A DNA stretch of 56,039 nt from Bacteroidaceae bacterium (GCA_017472635.1 JAFUPU010000042.1:1-56039); one strand, 5' to 3'. Shown: positions 44,969 to 54,385, counted from the stretch's first letter. A program made the numbers and translations. The notes: a model not told the origin generated them from the sequence alone.

Positions 44969-45000
44969 CAAAAGTAATGTTAAGTTTTCAATGCACCAAA
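44969..45000 (-). promoter_or_regulatory. Complete Bacteroidales promoter of the TPR regulator gene
   Basis: On the minus strand TTTG (44997-45000), a 20-bp spacer and TACTTTTG (44969-44976) form a complete -33/-7 promoter, 25 bp before the ATG. Confidence 0.85.
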
Positions 45001-45186
45001 TAAAATAAAAGAAAGATGCAATCTACCATTTTTATCTCTGTTTTCTCCGTTTTTTCTTAAAGATTTTAAGAGCGTCTGCACTTTTTAAAAAGTACCTGTT
45101 TTTTGAACGATTTTCATTTTCAGCAGGTTACAAGCGTGGTAGCCAAAAAGGGCGAATTTCGCTCCAAGAAAAAACATGATATTTAT
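45001..45186. other. Gene-free divergent intergenic region
   Basis: A/T-rich DNA between the two divergent promoters, without a gene. It contains homopolymer A and T tracts and an unremarkable GC-rich patch (45126-45160). It could hold regulator-binding sites, but none is recognisable. Confidence 0.4.
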
Positions 45187-45226
45187 TTTGCTGTACCAAA
45201 ATGTCTCTCTAACTTTGAGGGAGACA
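45187..45226 (+). promoter_or_regulatory. Complete promoter with overlapping dyad, upstream of the small secreted protein
   Basis: TTTG (45187-45190), a 19-bp spacer and TAACTTTG (45210-45217) form the best -33/-7 promoter in the window. TGTCTCTC (45202-45209) and GGGAGACA (45219-45226), matching in 7 of 8 positions as an inverted repeat, straddle the -7 box, a typical operator position. Confidence 0.75.
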
Positions 45227-45275
45227 AATAGCTTTGAAAACATCAAAGCATATCATTAACTTTTTAAATTGTGGT

Positions 45276-45674
45276 ATGAAAAAACGATTTTTTAAGTCTA
45301 TCTCGTTATTGGCAGTTTTTCTGCCATGGGTCGCATTCGCTAACGATGACCTGACGAGTGAACGTGAGAACCAGTCTGTAGAGTTGACAAACATCGAAAC
45401 CGGTAACGCGAATAGCGAAACCCTCAAGGTTCCGGTTACAGCCAATGTGTCCGGCAACGTATTGAATGTCCGGTTCACCGGCACTGTACCTTTGGCGAGT
45501 GTGTCTGTTACAAACACCTCGATGGGTACATCTGTCAACCAGTCTCTGTCAGCTCCGACGGGTACCACACTTTCGGTTCCGGTAGTTTCCGGTTCGTACG
45601 TTGTCTCTGTCTACAACAACGGCAACGGACAAGGAGTCAGTGGAGGATTCATTGTCAACGAAGGCGAAGAATAA
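45276..45674 (+). CDS. Small secreted protein, DUF3244-like
   Basis: A 132-residue exported protein with signal peptide (KRFFKSISLLAVFLPWVAFA). The mature part is Ser/Thr/Val-rich and beta-strand-like, with Ig-type strands (LNVRFTGTVPLASVSVTN, TTLSVPVVSGSYVVSVYNN). It resembles the DUF3244 group that occurs beside cysteine-protease clusters in Bacteroides; I recall this resemblance but cannot verify it. I start at 45276 (MKKRFF) because it gives a clean signal peptide; an in-frame ATG at 45234 would add a poorly fitting tail. It is expressed from the strong promoter at 45187 and may be a structural or inhibitory partner of the secreted peptidase. Confidence 0.7.
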   Translation: MKKRFFKSISLLAVFLPWVAFANDDLTSERENQSVELTNIETGNANSETLKVPVTANVSGNVLNVRFTGTVPLASVSVTNTSMGTSVNQSLSAPTGTTLSVPVVSGSYVVSVYNNGNGQGVSGGFIVNEGEE

Positions 45675-45686
45675 CTCCGGTTCCTC

Positions 45687-45729
45687 GGGAATCCCGCCTA
45701 CCTTATTATATATAAGAAGGGGGATTCCC
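45687..45729 (+). other. Intercistronic hairpin without T-run
   Basis: GGGAATCCC (45687-45695) pairs with GGGATTCCC (45721-45729), with an extended inner stem around TTATATATAA. No T-run follows, so it may be an RNA-processing or stabilising hairpin between the small secreted protein gene and the T9SS gene, or a partial terminator. Confidence 0.6.
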
Positions 45730-45829
45730 ATTTCAGAAGAAAGCAAATTGAAAATTTGATAAGGTGGTGCATGACTAACAAGCCCGGTTTTGCATACACA
45801 TGATGAAAAGGGCTTAAATATAGAATATT

Positions 45830-47065
45830 ATGAGAAAAATGGTTTTAGTCGGCATGTTGTTTGCCAGTGTTTGTGCTTCAGCACAATTGAAAGTAGCCGA
45901 GAATGGTAATATCGGTATCCAATTGGATGAAACTCCATTGTCTGCAGTGAGTATAGGTGCGACCGGCTCTGCATTCACGAAGATGACGGTGTTCTCTAAC
46001 AATAATACCGTGTCTCTTACCAGAAGAGGAACTTCCACAATCACAAGTGACAAATGGCGTTATGGTCTGGTAAGTTGGAACCATGTCGATGGAGGGGATT
46101 ATTACGTCGGTTTAAAAGGTTGGGCTTCATATTCAACACCGCGTGGACAAGGACGTGCATATGGAGTTTATGCACAAGCGGGCAATTCTTCTTCAGGATA
46201 CAACTATGGGGTCTATGGTTTGGTGGGTGGAACTCAGAATGGTACAGGAATATATGGTACAGCAACAGCCTACGATGCAAATATAAATGGCCGCTATGCA
46301 GGTTATTTTTATGGAGATGTAAAGGTTACCGGCAATCTTTACGGAACAATCCTCACCGAAGGAGCGTCAGCCAATGCTATCGCAACACAATCCATTCAGT
46401 CAGCAACAGACATAGGAACTACGCCTACTGTAACTGAGCAATTATCACAACTGAATGCCGTACAGTACAATCTGCCTGTACCCGTATCAACTGCTTCTTT
46501 AGAAGGTGATACAGCCAATCAGGTTTTAACAATGTCTACAACGGAGATGCAGGCACTCGAAAAGAACCACTATGGGTTGATGGCAGCCCAGCTGCAGCAA
46601 GTATATCCCGACCTTGTCTACGAGAATCAGCAAGGCGACCTCTGCATCAACTACATCGAGATGATTCCTCTGCTGGTTGAATCCATCAAAGAGCTGAAGG
46701 CAGAGATTACCCAATTGAAGAGCGGCAGTGAAAACGAACTGATGACTTACGGCACCCGTTCGGTCAACGATGAATCCCCCGCTGTAGAAGACGATGTGTT
46801 GCTGATACCGGCACTCGAACAGAACAATCCCAACCCCTTCACAGAAAACACAGTGATAGGCTACACCTTGCCCGAGGAGGTCAACAATGCCGTGCTTTAC
46901 ATCTACAACATGAATGGCAACCAGGTGGACGAACTCCCTCTGCCGGGTCGTGGAAAAACCTCTGTAACCATCAGTGGCGGAAAACTCACCGCCGGCATGT
47001 ATCTCTATTCACTCGTTGCTGACGGAAAAGTGATTGACACAAAGAGAATGATTTTGACGAAATAG
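45830..47065 (+). CDS. T9SS-secreted protein with S74 chaperone-like domain and type A sorting domain
   Basis: A 411-residue secreted protein with signal peptide (MRKMVLVGMLFASVCASA). Residues 25-190 are tail-fibre-like beta-structure with YGVY-type repeats. Residues 195-300 resemble the intramolecular chaperone of endosialidase (S74), ending YGLMAAQLQQVYPDLV and NYIEMIPLLVESIKELKAEI, a trimerising coiled coil. Residues about 332-411 form a T9SS type A sorting domain (NNPNPFTENTVIGYTLPE, then KLTAGMYLYSLVADGKVIDTKRMIL). It would cross the outer membrane by T9SS and be anchored or released. It starts 155 bp after the small secreted protein gene. Confidence 0.85.
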   Translation: MRKMVLVGMLFASVCASAQLKVAENGNIGIQLDETPLSAVSIGATGSAFTKMTVFSNNNTVSLTRRGTSTITSDKWRYGLVSWNHVDGGDYYVGLKGWASYSTPRGQGRAYGVYAQAGNSSSGYNYGVYGLVGGTQNGTGIYGTATAYDANINGRYAGYFYGDVKVTGNLYGTILTEGASANAIATQSIQSATDIGTTPTVTEQLSQLNAVQYNLPVPVSTASLEGDTANQVLTMSTTEMQALEKNHYGLMAAQLQQVYPDLVYENQQGDLCINYIEMIPLLVESIKELKAEITQLKSGSENELMTYGTRSVNDESPAVEDDVLLIPALEQNNPNPFTENTVIGYTLPEEVNNAVLYIYNMNGNQVDELPLPGRGKTSVTISGGKLTAGMYLYSLVADGKVIDTKRMILTK

Positions 47066-47083
47066 TCTCTAATGCATTGGAGC

Positions 47084-48025
47084 ATGAAAACGTATGTACT
47101 ACAATTGGATTATCTGAAGAGTCTATTTATCATCCTAATGATACTCTTCCATTTGGTTTATATAGGAGATACCTATCCCTATATGAAGCAGGTAGTATAT
47201 ACATTCCACATGCCTGTATTCTTGATTCTTTCAGGTTATCTGTCACAAACGGAGAAAACGGTCAAGAGCTTTATATCCTCTACATGGTGGCTCTTCATCC
47301 CTTACGCTTTCATGGAAGTGGGGTATGTGATAGCAGCCTCTTTTATTCCGGTAAGAGAATATATCGGAGAACTAAGTCTGACGAACGTAATTAAAAGGGT
47401 TTTTCTTGACCCTGTTGGTCCTTATTGGTATCTGCACACGCTATTGCTTTGTCGCATATTTCATTATACGGTGGCAAAAGTGACCGCAAGCAAGTTTGTA
47501 CCCCTCTCGTTTCTCATCGTATTGGGACTATGTTATTGGCTATTTTCAGAGGGACTCTCATTGATGCGTTTTAGTGATGCCATGTTTTTTCTCATTGGTG
47601 TGGGTATCCGCAGATGCGGGCTGGATATTTTACATGTGTGTCAGCCATCGCTGTGGAGCTTTATTCCATTGGTGATTCTCTGTTATTACCCTAATAATCT
47701 GCTCCGGTTCAATCTGGCGGGTGTCATTATCACTTATCTGGTCATCAGCCTTTCTCTATGGCTTTACCTTCGCCTTCCTGAAAAGATTAAGCAGGGCTGT
47801 CATCTGATAGGCAAGAATACATTGGTGATGCTGCTCTTTTCCCCGCTCTTTACCATGCTTTCACGTATATATCTGCCCGTCTTTATGTTTGATAAATCGG
47901 GGGTATGTTTTGCTCTATTTACCATCGTCCTCACCCTCATCGGATGTCTGACGATTGCATGGGGAATGGACAGGGTACATATCTCGCGATGGATGTTCGG
48001 CAGAGAGAGGATATTACAAATTTAA
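47084..48025 (+). CDS. Acyltransferase 3 family membrane protein
   Basis: A 313-residue polytopic membrane protein of the acyltransferase-3 (OafA/NodX/WecH-like) family. The start LDYLKSLFIILMILFHLVYI has the His at the expected end of helix 1, and YTFHMPVFLILSGYL matches the HMPxFFxxSGY motif. Helices then follow through to the C-terminus. Such proteins acetylate or otherwise acylate sugars of surface polymers. I start at 47084 (MKTYVLQLD), which lies 18 bp after the preceding gene; 47072 is also possible. Its position between two secreted-protein genes suggests it modifies their glycan or anchor, which is inference. Confidence 0.82.
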   Translation: MKTYVLQLDYLKSLFIILMILFHLVYIGDTYPYMKQVVYTFHMPVFLILSGYLSQTEKTVKSFISSTWWLFIPYAFMEVGYVIAASFIPVREYIGELSLTNVIKRVFLDPVGPYWYLHTLLLCRIFHYTVAKVTASKFVPLSFLIVLGLCYWLFSEGLSLMRFSDAMFFLIGVGIRRCGLDILHVCQPSLWSFIPLVILCYYPNNLLRFNLAGVIITYLVISLSLWLYLRLPEKIKQGCHLIGKNTLVMLLFSPLFTMLSRIYLPVFMFDKSGVCFALFTIVLTLIGCLTIAWGMDRVHISRWMFGRERILQI

Positions 48026-48047
48026 AACGAAAACAAGATTCTAAGTT

Positions 48048-51000
48048 ATGAAAAAAATAAATATTGCACTATTGCTATTTATCTGTATTCTACAAAGTCA
48101 AGCACAGATACGAGTAACCACTAATCTCACTGCAGAAGATTATACCATAGAAAACGACAATGGATACAGTCGCATTGATTGTGGATATCAATTTTATACC
48201 GATAGTATCGGCTATCCAGAGATTCCGGTAATCTACAAATCATATGCTATTCCCATAGATGCAACAGATATCTCACTTCAGATTAATGAATGCCAAACAA
48301 AAGTCTTGCTTGAAAACTGCACTTTGTATCCCGTACAACCACCACAAATAAACGGGAGTGTATTTGACGCTGAATTCATAAAGCCAGACTCCATCATTTA
48401 CAATATGTGCTCATCACTTCCCAATATAGAAGCGCGAATTGTATCAGACAAAAAAATGATGGGATTCAGAATTGTTGAAATAGCATTGTATCCGTTTGTT
48501 TATGCGCCTTCTAATAAAGTCCTCTACAAAAGAAATCTGTCTTGCACATTAAATTATTCATCTTTGAATAAACAACTATTTTATGCACCTAAAATATCAG
48601 AACAAAGAGCTTATTCTGCTCGTTCTTTTGTGGCTGGAATTGTAGAAAACCAGGACGAAGTATTGAACACGTCCGTCTCCACAGTAAGTAAGGTTCGTAC
48701 TGCAGACCCTAACTTTTCCGTACAGAAGAATGTCATACCAGATTACATCATCATCACGAATGAGGCATTGAAAAGTGAGTTCCAAAAATTGGCTGATTGG
48801 AAAACAAAAAAAGGAGTTCCAACTATTATCAAAACAATAGAAGAGATAAAGAATGAATATATTGGCGCAGACTTAGTGGAAAAAATAAGAAATTATCTGA
48901 TTGAGTTTGGTAACAATTGGGGAGATGAAGGGCTGTATCTGCTATTAGGAGGAGATATTGATATTATTCCTGCAAGAATGGCAAAAACAGTTAATGACGA
49001 GGATACAAAATCATACCCGACTGATGCTTGTTATGTAGACCCGTATTTTTCAATTGAATGGGAAACAGAAGAATGGAATAGTAGTGACATTAGAAACATC
49101 TGTGTAGGGAGATTACCGGTTTCTACAAGTCAAGAAGCTAGGAAATACATAAACAAACTTATTCATTATGAGAAAAATAATTTAGAAATAGATTATTCTT
49201 ATGTCAAAAATTTACTTGCAGCTATAGCTTTTATCGGAGACAATTATACATTCGGTGCAATGAATGATGTAGATGAATACAGAATAACCCATCTCCCTAC
49301 AGATTGGAAATATTGGTATTTGTTTGATCATTTTAATTGTAGTTGTAATAGTACTGTACATAAAAAAAAGTATGATGTCACATATGGTGAAGAATTAAGT
49401 AAGAATGGTTTTATTTCAGCTCTAAATGGAGGTGTTCCGCACGGATATCCACATCTCATATACCATGATGACCATGGACATACGTTCCAATTGGGTACTT
49501 CGACAAAAATTAAAGGAGAAGGAATAAATCAAACAGATATACAGGGACTTGAAGATTCTCCTTACCAAAACATTGTTTTTTCTGGGAGTTGCAATACAGC
49601 TAATTTCAGCCAAGACTGTATTGGTTGGGGGTTGTTGAAGAAAGGGAATACAGTTGCTTACATTGGGAACTCCGATGCGGGATGGAGCAATGAAGACTAT
49701 TTGTTTGAGAGTGCTTTAACGCAATTGTTTACAGAAGAAACAAAAAATAATATAGGATATATCCATTTGAAATTAATCAAGCATAAGAGTTACGGACAAC
49801 GTCATCGTCTTCATCTTTTAGGAGATCCAGAAATGCCGGTATGGACTGATGTTCCAAAAGTTCTTGAAGTTTCAGTCTCTCCCGAAAGTACAGTTGCACA
49901 CCACAACGAGACAACAGAAATTGAGATACAGATAAGCAATCTTCCTGAAGGGGAGGCTGCAACAGTCTGCATCATGAAAGATACGGAAATATATACAGTG
50001 GCAAGAATAGAAGATACAAATACTCATTGTTTTTGTTTCAAACCGCTGACAGGAGGGGATATAGATGTGACTGTTACGGCTAAAAATTTCAAACCATTTG
50101 AAACAGCAATTCCTGTACAGGCTGTCGAACCAACACTGACCATTGACAGTATTGCATTCTTGTCGGGAAATAATGGGATTGTATCTCCTGGTGAAAGAGT
50201 CAGTTTGAACATCTCCATAAAGAATGACGGTTTATTCACTTCTGAACCTGTATATACTGGATTGTACACAGAATCTCCATATATCACGATAAATAAATCA
50301 ACTTGTAACTATGGTAGTATTGAGAGCGGTGAAACACTTACGACACTAGAAAATTTCGTATTCACTGTTGCTCCTGATGCACCAGATATTTCACGAAAAG
50401 ATTTCAATGCAGTGACGTTCTATCTTACAATGAGTAAAGAAGATGGTTTTTACGACGTTGATACATTTCGGGTTGATTTGATTTCTCCCAAATATAAAAT
50501 TGTGTCGCATACCAAAAGTCCTAATACGACTGTTTCAGCAGGAGACACTTATACTTTTACGACTGAATTCCAAAAAATAGGAAATGTAACAGCCTCTGAC
50601 CTTCACATTGAACTGGATGAATTGACTGAAGGATTTGATTTTTGCACAAAGCTTAGTGATACGCAATACAGCATTAAAATAGCAGATTCTTATCAAAATG
50701 AAAATGAACTTAATCTCAAAATAAAGCTATGTGGGAATGGAGTTGTATTGGATAGTTGCATTGTTGATTTCAAATCTGTAGGAATTATTGCAAGCAATAC
50801 AATTGTGAAATTTAAGTCAAACGAAAAAGCAATTACACTATACTGGACTGGTTTGTATGGAGCATATGGCTACCATATATATCGTTCTAATACCATAGAT
50901 GGCGTTTATACAAGGCTGAATAAGCTGCCTTTAACAGGTGGATATTATATTGATGAAGACTTGAATATGGCTCAAGAATTCTACTACAAAATATCTGCTG

Positions 51001-52730
51001 TCAACTCTTCATTATTAGAAGGTCCATTATCATCTCCAATAAAAGCATGGACTGTTTACCCTACCAGTGGACTCTATCCTATTGCATTAGCAACGGATAA
51101 TCATTGTTATGTAGGAGAAGCTACGACGGTTGATTTTGACTACGATGGGCAACAAGAAATAATCCTAATGGCAAAGCATTATGAACGTACAGCCGGTACT
51201 ATTGTCATAGCAAGACCTGATGGAACAGAACCTTTTGATATTGACATGAATGTGACATCATTCAGTGGATATGATGAAATTCCATGGAATGCAGAAGCCA
51301 CACCTACCGTTGCCGACATTTATGGGACGGGAGAACCATGTATTATTGCATTGACAAGAAATGACACCTATACAGACAATCATGTCATCTGCTATTCATC
51401 CAAAGATGAAGATGGAAATCATAAACCTGATTCATTATGGGACAGGCAACTAACTTCTGCATTCTATCGAAGTGCTGTTGTCACGGACATTGACTATGCA
51501 AACGGTAAAGGAGAAAAAGAAATTATATTGAGGAGTGAAGGCGGTACACAGCAAATTCCCATTTATGACTGTAGAGGAAATCTTATACGAACTATCGGTG
51601 AAGGAAATTTAAACAGTTCTTATGGCAATCTTGCTGTTGCAGATCTTGACGAAGATGGTTACAAAGAAATAATAAGTCCGTCAGGTTCTCAATTATACGT
51701 TTGGAATTATGATGGGACACTTAAAAATGGATCGGTATTTTTCACGGAGAGCAACAACCGTAATATCACTTCTACACCTATAGTTTGCGATTTTGATGCA
51801 GATGGAGAGAAGGATATTATAGTTGCGAGCAAAACCGATCCTGGTTATATCTATGTCATAAAGCAAGACGGAAGCTGTTTGTCAGGATTTGACGGGAATA
51901 GTAATTCAGCTTCTATTCCTTATGCCACCTCTACGAATCACGGAATTTGCCATAGTATTTCAGTAGGAGATATTAACAATGATGGTAAATTGGAAATTGT
52001 ATCTTTAGGTACAAACTATATACGTGCATGGAATCGTGATGGAACATTATGCTTGAATCGTTATTTTGGAGGATTATTCCCTAACGTTATCTGGAGTAAT
52101 AATTTAACAACTCCGATTCTTGCAGATATAGATGGAGACAACAACGTTGACATCGTTTTCCATATGGATGATAAGATTTATGCGATAAACAATCACGGTG
52201 AGGATATTGTCGGATTTCCATTATACACTACATACTTTATAGACAATGGAATCTGTATAGCTGATACAGACAATGATGGTTTAAATGAAATAATCGTCGG
52301 TGATAAAATAGGACTTATCTATATGTGGGAAACAAAAGGAAAATCTTCAGCCATTGAATGGGGACGTACACATTTCGATACAGAGAATACGTCAGAGTAT
52401 GTCAATGGGTATAAAGACCAATGGGTTATTACGTCAAGTACTACATGGTCAGGAGGAACGTTCTCTAATGATATAATTGTGCGGTCTGGCACATTTACTA
52501 TTCCTGAAGGTGTAATACTCAATATGAGGAAACCATACCGAATTTATGTAATGGATGGAGGAACACTGAACATCAATGGAGGAACCATTACGAATGCGGA
52601 TATAGTGATAAAGGATGGTGGAACATTGAATGTCACTCAAAACTCCACAATAAACCTGCGTTCTGCAGGTGGAAACCTGCAAGTGGATAAAGGAGGAACA
52701 ATGAATATGCCACAGGGGGCTATTTATTAA
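48048..52730 (+). CDS. C25 family (gingipain-type) cysteine peptidase with FG-GAP repeats
   Basis: A large secreted protein (1560 residues) with signal peptide (KKINIALLLFICILQSQA) and an N-terminal prodomain-like region (25-220). The caspase-like C25 domain spans about 225-605, with the catalytic His476 in HDDHGH, Cys515 in SGSCNTA and the domain-end motif LLGDPEMPVW. Ig-like strands (610-950) and a fibronectin-like region (about 920-1005) follow. FG-GAP/VCBS-type Ca-binding repeats come next (about 1027-1410: DFDYDGQQE, DLDEDGYKE, DFDADGEKD, DINNDGKLE, DTDNDGLNE). The last 120 residues form a serine/threonine-rich beta-solenoid with LNINGGTI-type repeats. It has no type A sorting domain of the kind seen in its neighbours, so its export signal may be that last part. 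It probably acts at the surface or outside the cell. Confidence 0.85.
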   Translation: MKKINIALLLFICILQSQAQIRVTTNLTAEDYTIENDNGYSRIDCGYQFYTDSIGYPEIPVIYKSYAIPIDATDISLQINECQTKVLLENCTLYPVQPPQINGSVFDAEFIKPDSIIYNMCSSLPNIEARIVSDKKMMGFRIVEIALYPFVYAPSNKVLYKRNLSCTLNYSSLNKQLFYAPKISEQRAYSARSFVAGIVENQDEVLNTSVSTVSKVRTADPNFSVQKNVIPDYIIITNEALKSEFQKLADWKTKKGVPTIIKTIEEIKNEYIGADLVEKIRNYLIEFGNNWGDEGLYLLLGGDIDIIPARMAKTVNDEDTKSYPTDACYVDPYFSIEWETEEWNSSDIRNICVGRLPVSTSQEARKYINKLIHYEKNNLEIDYSYVKNLLAAIAFIGDNYTFGAMNDVDEYRITHLPTDWKYWYLFDHFNCSCNSTVHKKKYDVTYGEELSKNGFISALNGGVPHGYPHLIYHDDHGHTFQLGTSTKIKGEGINQTDIQGLEDSPYQNIVFSGSCNTANFSQDCIGWGLLKKGNTVAYIGNSDAGWSNEDYLFESALTQLFTEETKNNIGYIHLKLIKHKSYGQRHRLHLLGDPEMPVWTDVPKVLEVSVSPESTVAHHNETTEIEIQISNLPEGEAATVCIMKDTEIYTVARIEDTNTHCFCFKPLTGGDIDVTVTAKNFKPFETAIPVQAVEPTLTIDSIAFLSGNNGIVSPGERVSLNISIKNDGLFTSEPVYTGLYTESPYITINKSTCNYGSIESGETLTTLENFVFTVAPDAPDISRKDFNAVTFYLTMSKEDGFYDVDTFRVDLISPKYKIVSHTKSPNTTVSAGDTYTFTTEFQKIGNVTASDLHIELDELTEGFDFCTKLSDTQYSIKIADSYQNENELNLKIKLCGNGVVLDSCIVDFKSVGIIASNTIVKFKSNEKAITLYWTGLYGAYGYHIYRSNTIDGVYTRLNKLPLTGGYYIDEDLNMAQEFYYKISAVNSSLLEGPLSSPIKAWTVYPTSGLYPIALATDNHCYVGEATTVDFDYDGQQEIILMAKHYERTAGTIVIARPDGTEPFDIDMNVTSFSGYDEIPWNAEATPTVADIYGTGEPCIIALTRNDTYTDNHVICYSSKDEDGNHKPDSLWDRQLTSAFYRSAVVTDIDYANGKGEKEIILRSEGGTQQIPIYDCRGNLIRTIGEGNLNSSYGNLAVADLDEDGYKEIISPSGSQLYVWNYDGTLKNGSVFFTESNNRNITSTPIVCDFDADGEKDIIVASKTDPGYIYVIKQDGSCLSGFDGNSNSASIPYATSTNHGICHSISVGDINNDGKLEIVSLGTNYIRAWNRDGTLCLNRYFGGLFPNVIWSNNLTTPILADIDGDNNVDIVFHMDDKIYAINNHGEDIVGFPLYTTYFIDNGICIADTDNDGLNEIIVGDKIGLIYMWETKGKSSAIEWGRTHFDTENTSEYVNGYKDQWVITSSTTWSGGTFSNDIIVRSGTFTIPEGVILNMRKPYRIYVMDGGTLNINGGTITNADIVIKDGGTLNVTQNSTINLRSAGGNLQVDKGGTMNMPQGAIY

Positions 52731-52735
52731 ATTCC

Positions 52736-52771
52736 AACAAGGAGTCATGATTTTTTTCATGATTCCTTGTT
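52736..52771 (+). terminator. Hairpin terminator of the C25 peptidase gene
   Basis: A 15-bp stem (52736-52750 with 52757-52771, one G-U pair) begins six bases after the stop. The loop is T-rich and the following DNA is A/T-rich, without a clean T-run. Confidence 0.75.
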
Positions 52772-52789
52772 CAATCAAAATTATATATA

Positions 52790-52797
52790 TACATTTG
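52790..52797 (+). promoter_or_regulatory. Candidate -7 promoter box within the duplicated leader
   Basis: TACATTTG lies 30 bp before the ATG at 52827 and matches TAnnTTTG. The partner copy before 54300 reads AAATTTG at the same place, so that copy has lost the TA and may depend on read-through. Confidence 0.5.
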
Positions 52798-52912
52798 CAA
52801 ATCAAACCCATTAAAACCAAAAAAACATGAAGCATATATTACTAACACTAACATTCCTTTTTGGAATAAGCCAAGTACATGCACAAGGACTTACTGAATT
52901 CTCGATAACTGG
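52793..52912 (+). repeat. Leader/signal-peptide repeat, copy 1
   Basis: 120 bp covering the 5' leader, ATG, signal peptide and about ten residues of the mature N-terminus. It is matched by 54267-54385 with only a few differences (one A-run length change and about three substitutions). Homology ends sharply after ACTGG in both copies, so this is a block exchange or duplication rather than whole-gene paralogy. Confidence 0.9.
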
Positions 52913-54266
52913 AACAAAGTGGTATTGTAATTCTCATTACGAGAATTTCTCATTCGGAAAATCTGATTATAGCAATACCACCGTATGTTACACGCTGGGG
53001 ACAGATACAGTGATAAACGGACAGACGTGGAAGAAATTCTTTCGTGACACTGCTTACTATGGAGCTATCCGAGAACAAGACGGACAGGTTTGGTATTATC
53101 CGGAAGAGGAAGACAACTTCATATTTGAGGACGGAACACCAAATATGCTTTACGACTTCAATCTGCAGACTGGAGACAGTCTCTTTTGCAGTTACGAATT
53201 GGGATTCACACGAGAAAAGAAAACTGATTATGATAACTATATAAAGGTGTTGAATGTATATGAAAAGCAAGGACGTAAAGTGATAGACTTTGGTCATGAA
53301 CAATGGATAGAGGGAGTAGGCAGTGTGCAGTCACCCTTCTTAGACCGTTGGGAACTACGTCCTACAAACGGCTCTTCATCTTGGGAGACCCTCTATCAAA
53401 TGGAATCAGGCGGAAAGACGCTCTTCTTCAATGGGGAGATGGCAAGTACAAATGCTACGCCTTGGATGCAAGAGGGAATGGTATGGACACAAAACTGGAA
53501 CTACGACAATGAAGTAAAAGGTCTGTTCAGGCAAATCATGCTGAAAGAGGAGGTCAGACCCGGCACATTCACTATCGGTAGGACCGACACCGGCTATTGG
53601 CATTGGTTTGACCATTTGCAGGATTTCAACGGTAAAGTCTTTGCAATCGGTGACGGACGCATCGAACTCTGCTATGACTTTACGGTACAAGAAGGAGATA
53701 CCGTCACCTTATTGGGGGCACATTGGTATGCCGACCCATTGAGTCCTTCCAAACAATACTTCAGATACGACACTTGCACAGTATCTGAAGTTGACTCTGT
53801 AGAAATCAATGGAATGATGCGTAAGCGGATTTATATAACGGGACAGCGTGAAGATACATGGATTGAGGGTATAGGCTCTTTGGCACGCATTTTTCCGATT
53901 GACAGGGCAGATATCGGCAGAGACATCTTTTTCAACCCCAGCCGTATTACCTGTATGTGCGTGAATGAAGAGGTCTTGTATCTACATCCTGACTTTGTTG
54001 ATTGTACTACTCCGTGGACAAACAACATACTACAGCCAATCGCTGACAACACCTATGTAAAAGCCGCAGCTCAGTCTTTGGTCTTCACCTCCCCCACCGC
54101 CACCCGGGTTGAGCTTTATACCCCCGATGCCGTAAAGGTGGGTGAAGCAACCTTTGCCGGTGGAGAGGCTGTATTGGAAGCCCCCCATGCTCCCGCCGCT
54201 TACCTCTATATTGTCACCTATCCCGACGGACATCGCGAGAGCGGAAAGGTGATGGTCGAAGATTAA
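52827..54266 (+). CDS. T9SS-secreted protein with type A sorting domain
   Basis: A 479-residue protein with signal peptide (KHILLTLTFLFGISQVHAQ). The middle has two related beta-rich segments, each with WIEGIGS-type ends (WIEGVGSVQSPFLD near 160, WIEGIGSLARIF near 346), suggesting an internal duplication. Such domains occur in Bacteroidales surface adhesins, but I do not recognise a function. The C-terminal about 65 residues are a T9SS type A sorting domain (VELYTPDAVKVGEATFAGGE, then YIVTYPDGHRESGKVMVED). The 188-bp block encoding that domain is nearly identical in the gene at 54974. It starts 96 bp after the C25 gene, behind the terminator. Confidence 0.8.
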   Translation: MKHILLTLTFLFGISQVHAQGLTEFSITGTKWYCNSHYENFSFGKSDYSNTTVCYTLGTDTVINGQTWKKFFRDTAYYGAIREQDGQVWYYPEEEDNFIFEDGTPNMLYDFNLQTGDSLFCSYELGFTREKKTDYDNYIKVLNVYEKQGRKVIDFGHEQWIEGVGSVQSPFLDRWELRPTNGSSSWETLYQMESGGKTLFFNGEMASTNATPWMQEGMVWTQNWNYDNEVKGLFRQIMLKEEVRPGTFTIGRTDTGYWHWFDHLQDFNGKVFAIGDGRIELCYDFTVQEGDTVTLLGAHWYADPLSPSKQYFRYDTCTVSEVDSVEINGMMRKRIYITGQREDTWIEGIGSLARIFPIDRADIGRDIFFNPSRITCMCVNEEVLYLHPDFVDCTTPWTNNILQPIADNTYVKAAAQSLVFTSPTATRVELYTPDAVKVGEATFAGGEAVLEAPHAPAAYLYIVTYPDGHRESGKVMVED

Positions 54267-54271
54267 ATTTG
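54084..54271 (+). repeat. Sorting-domain repeat block, copy 1
   Basis: 188 bp matched by 55676-55863 with four single-base differences. It covers the T9SS sorting domain, the stop codon and six bases after it. The block is markedly more G/C-rich than the flanking coding DNA. Both neighbouring central regions differ strongly, so the match reflects conversion or recent duplication limited to this block. Confidence 0.92.
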
Positions 54272-54385
54272 CAACTCAAACCCATTAAAACCAAAAAACA
54301 TGAAGCATATATTACTAACACTAACATTCCTTTTGGGAATAAGCCAAGTACATGCACAAGGACTTACTGAATTTTCGATAACTGG
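54267..54385 (+). repeat. Leader/signal-peptide repeat, copy 2
   Basis: Partner of 52793-52912, beginning in the bases that also end the sorting-domain block copy 1. The junction of both repeats thus lies at the same place, just after the stop of the upstream gene. Confidence 0.9.
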
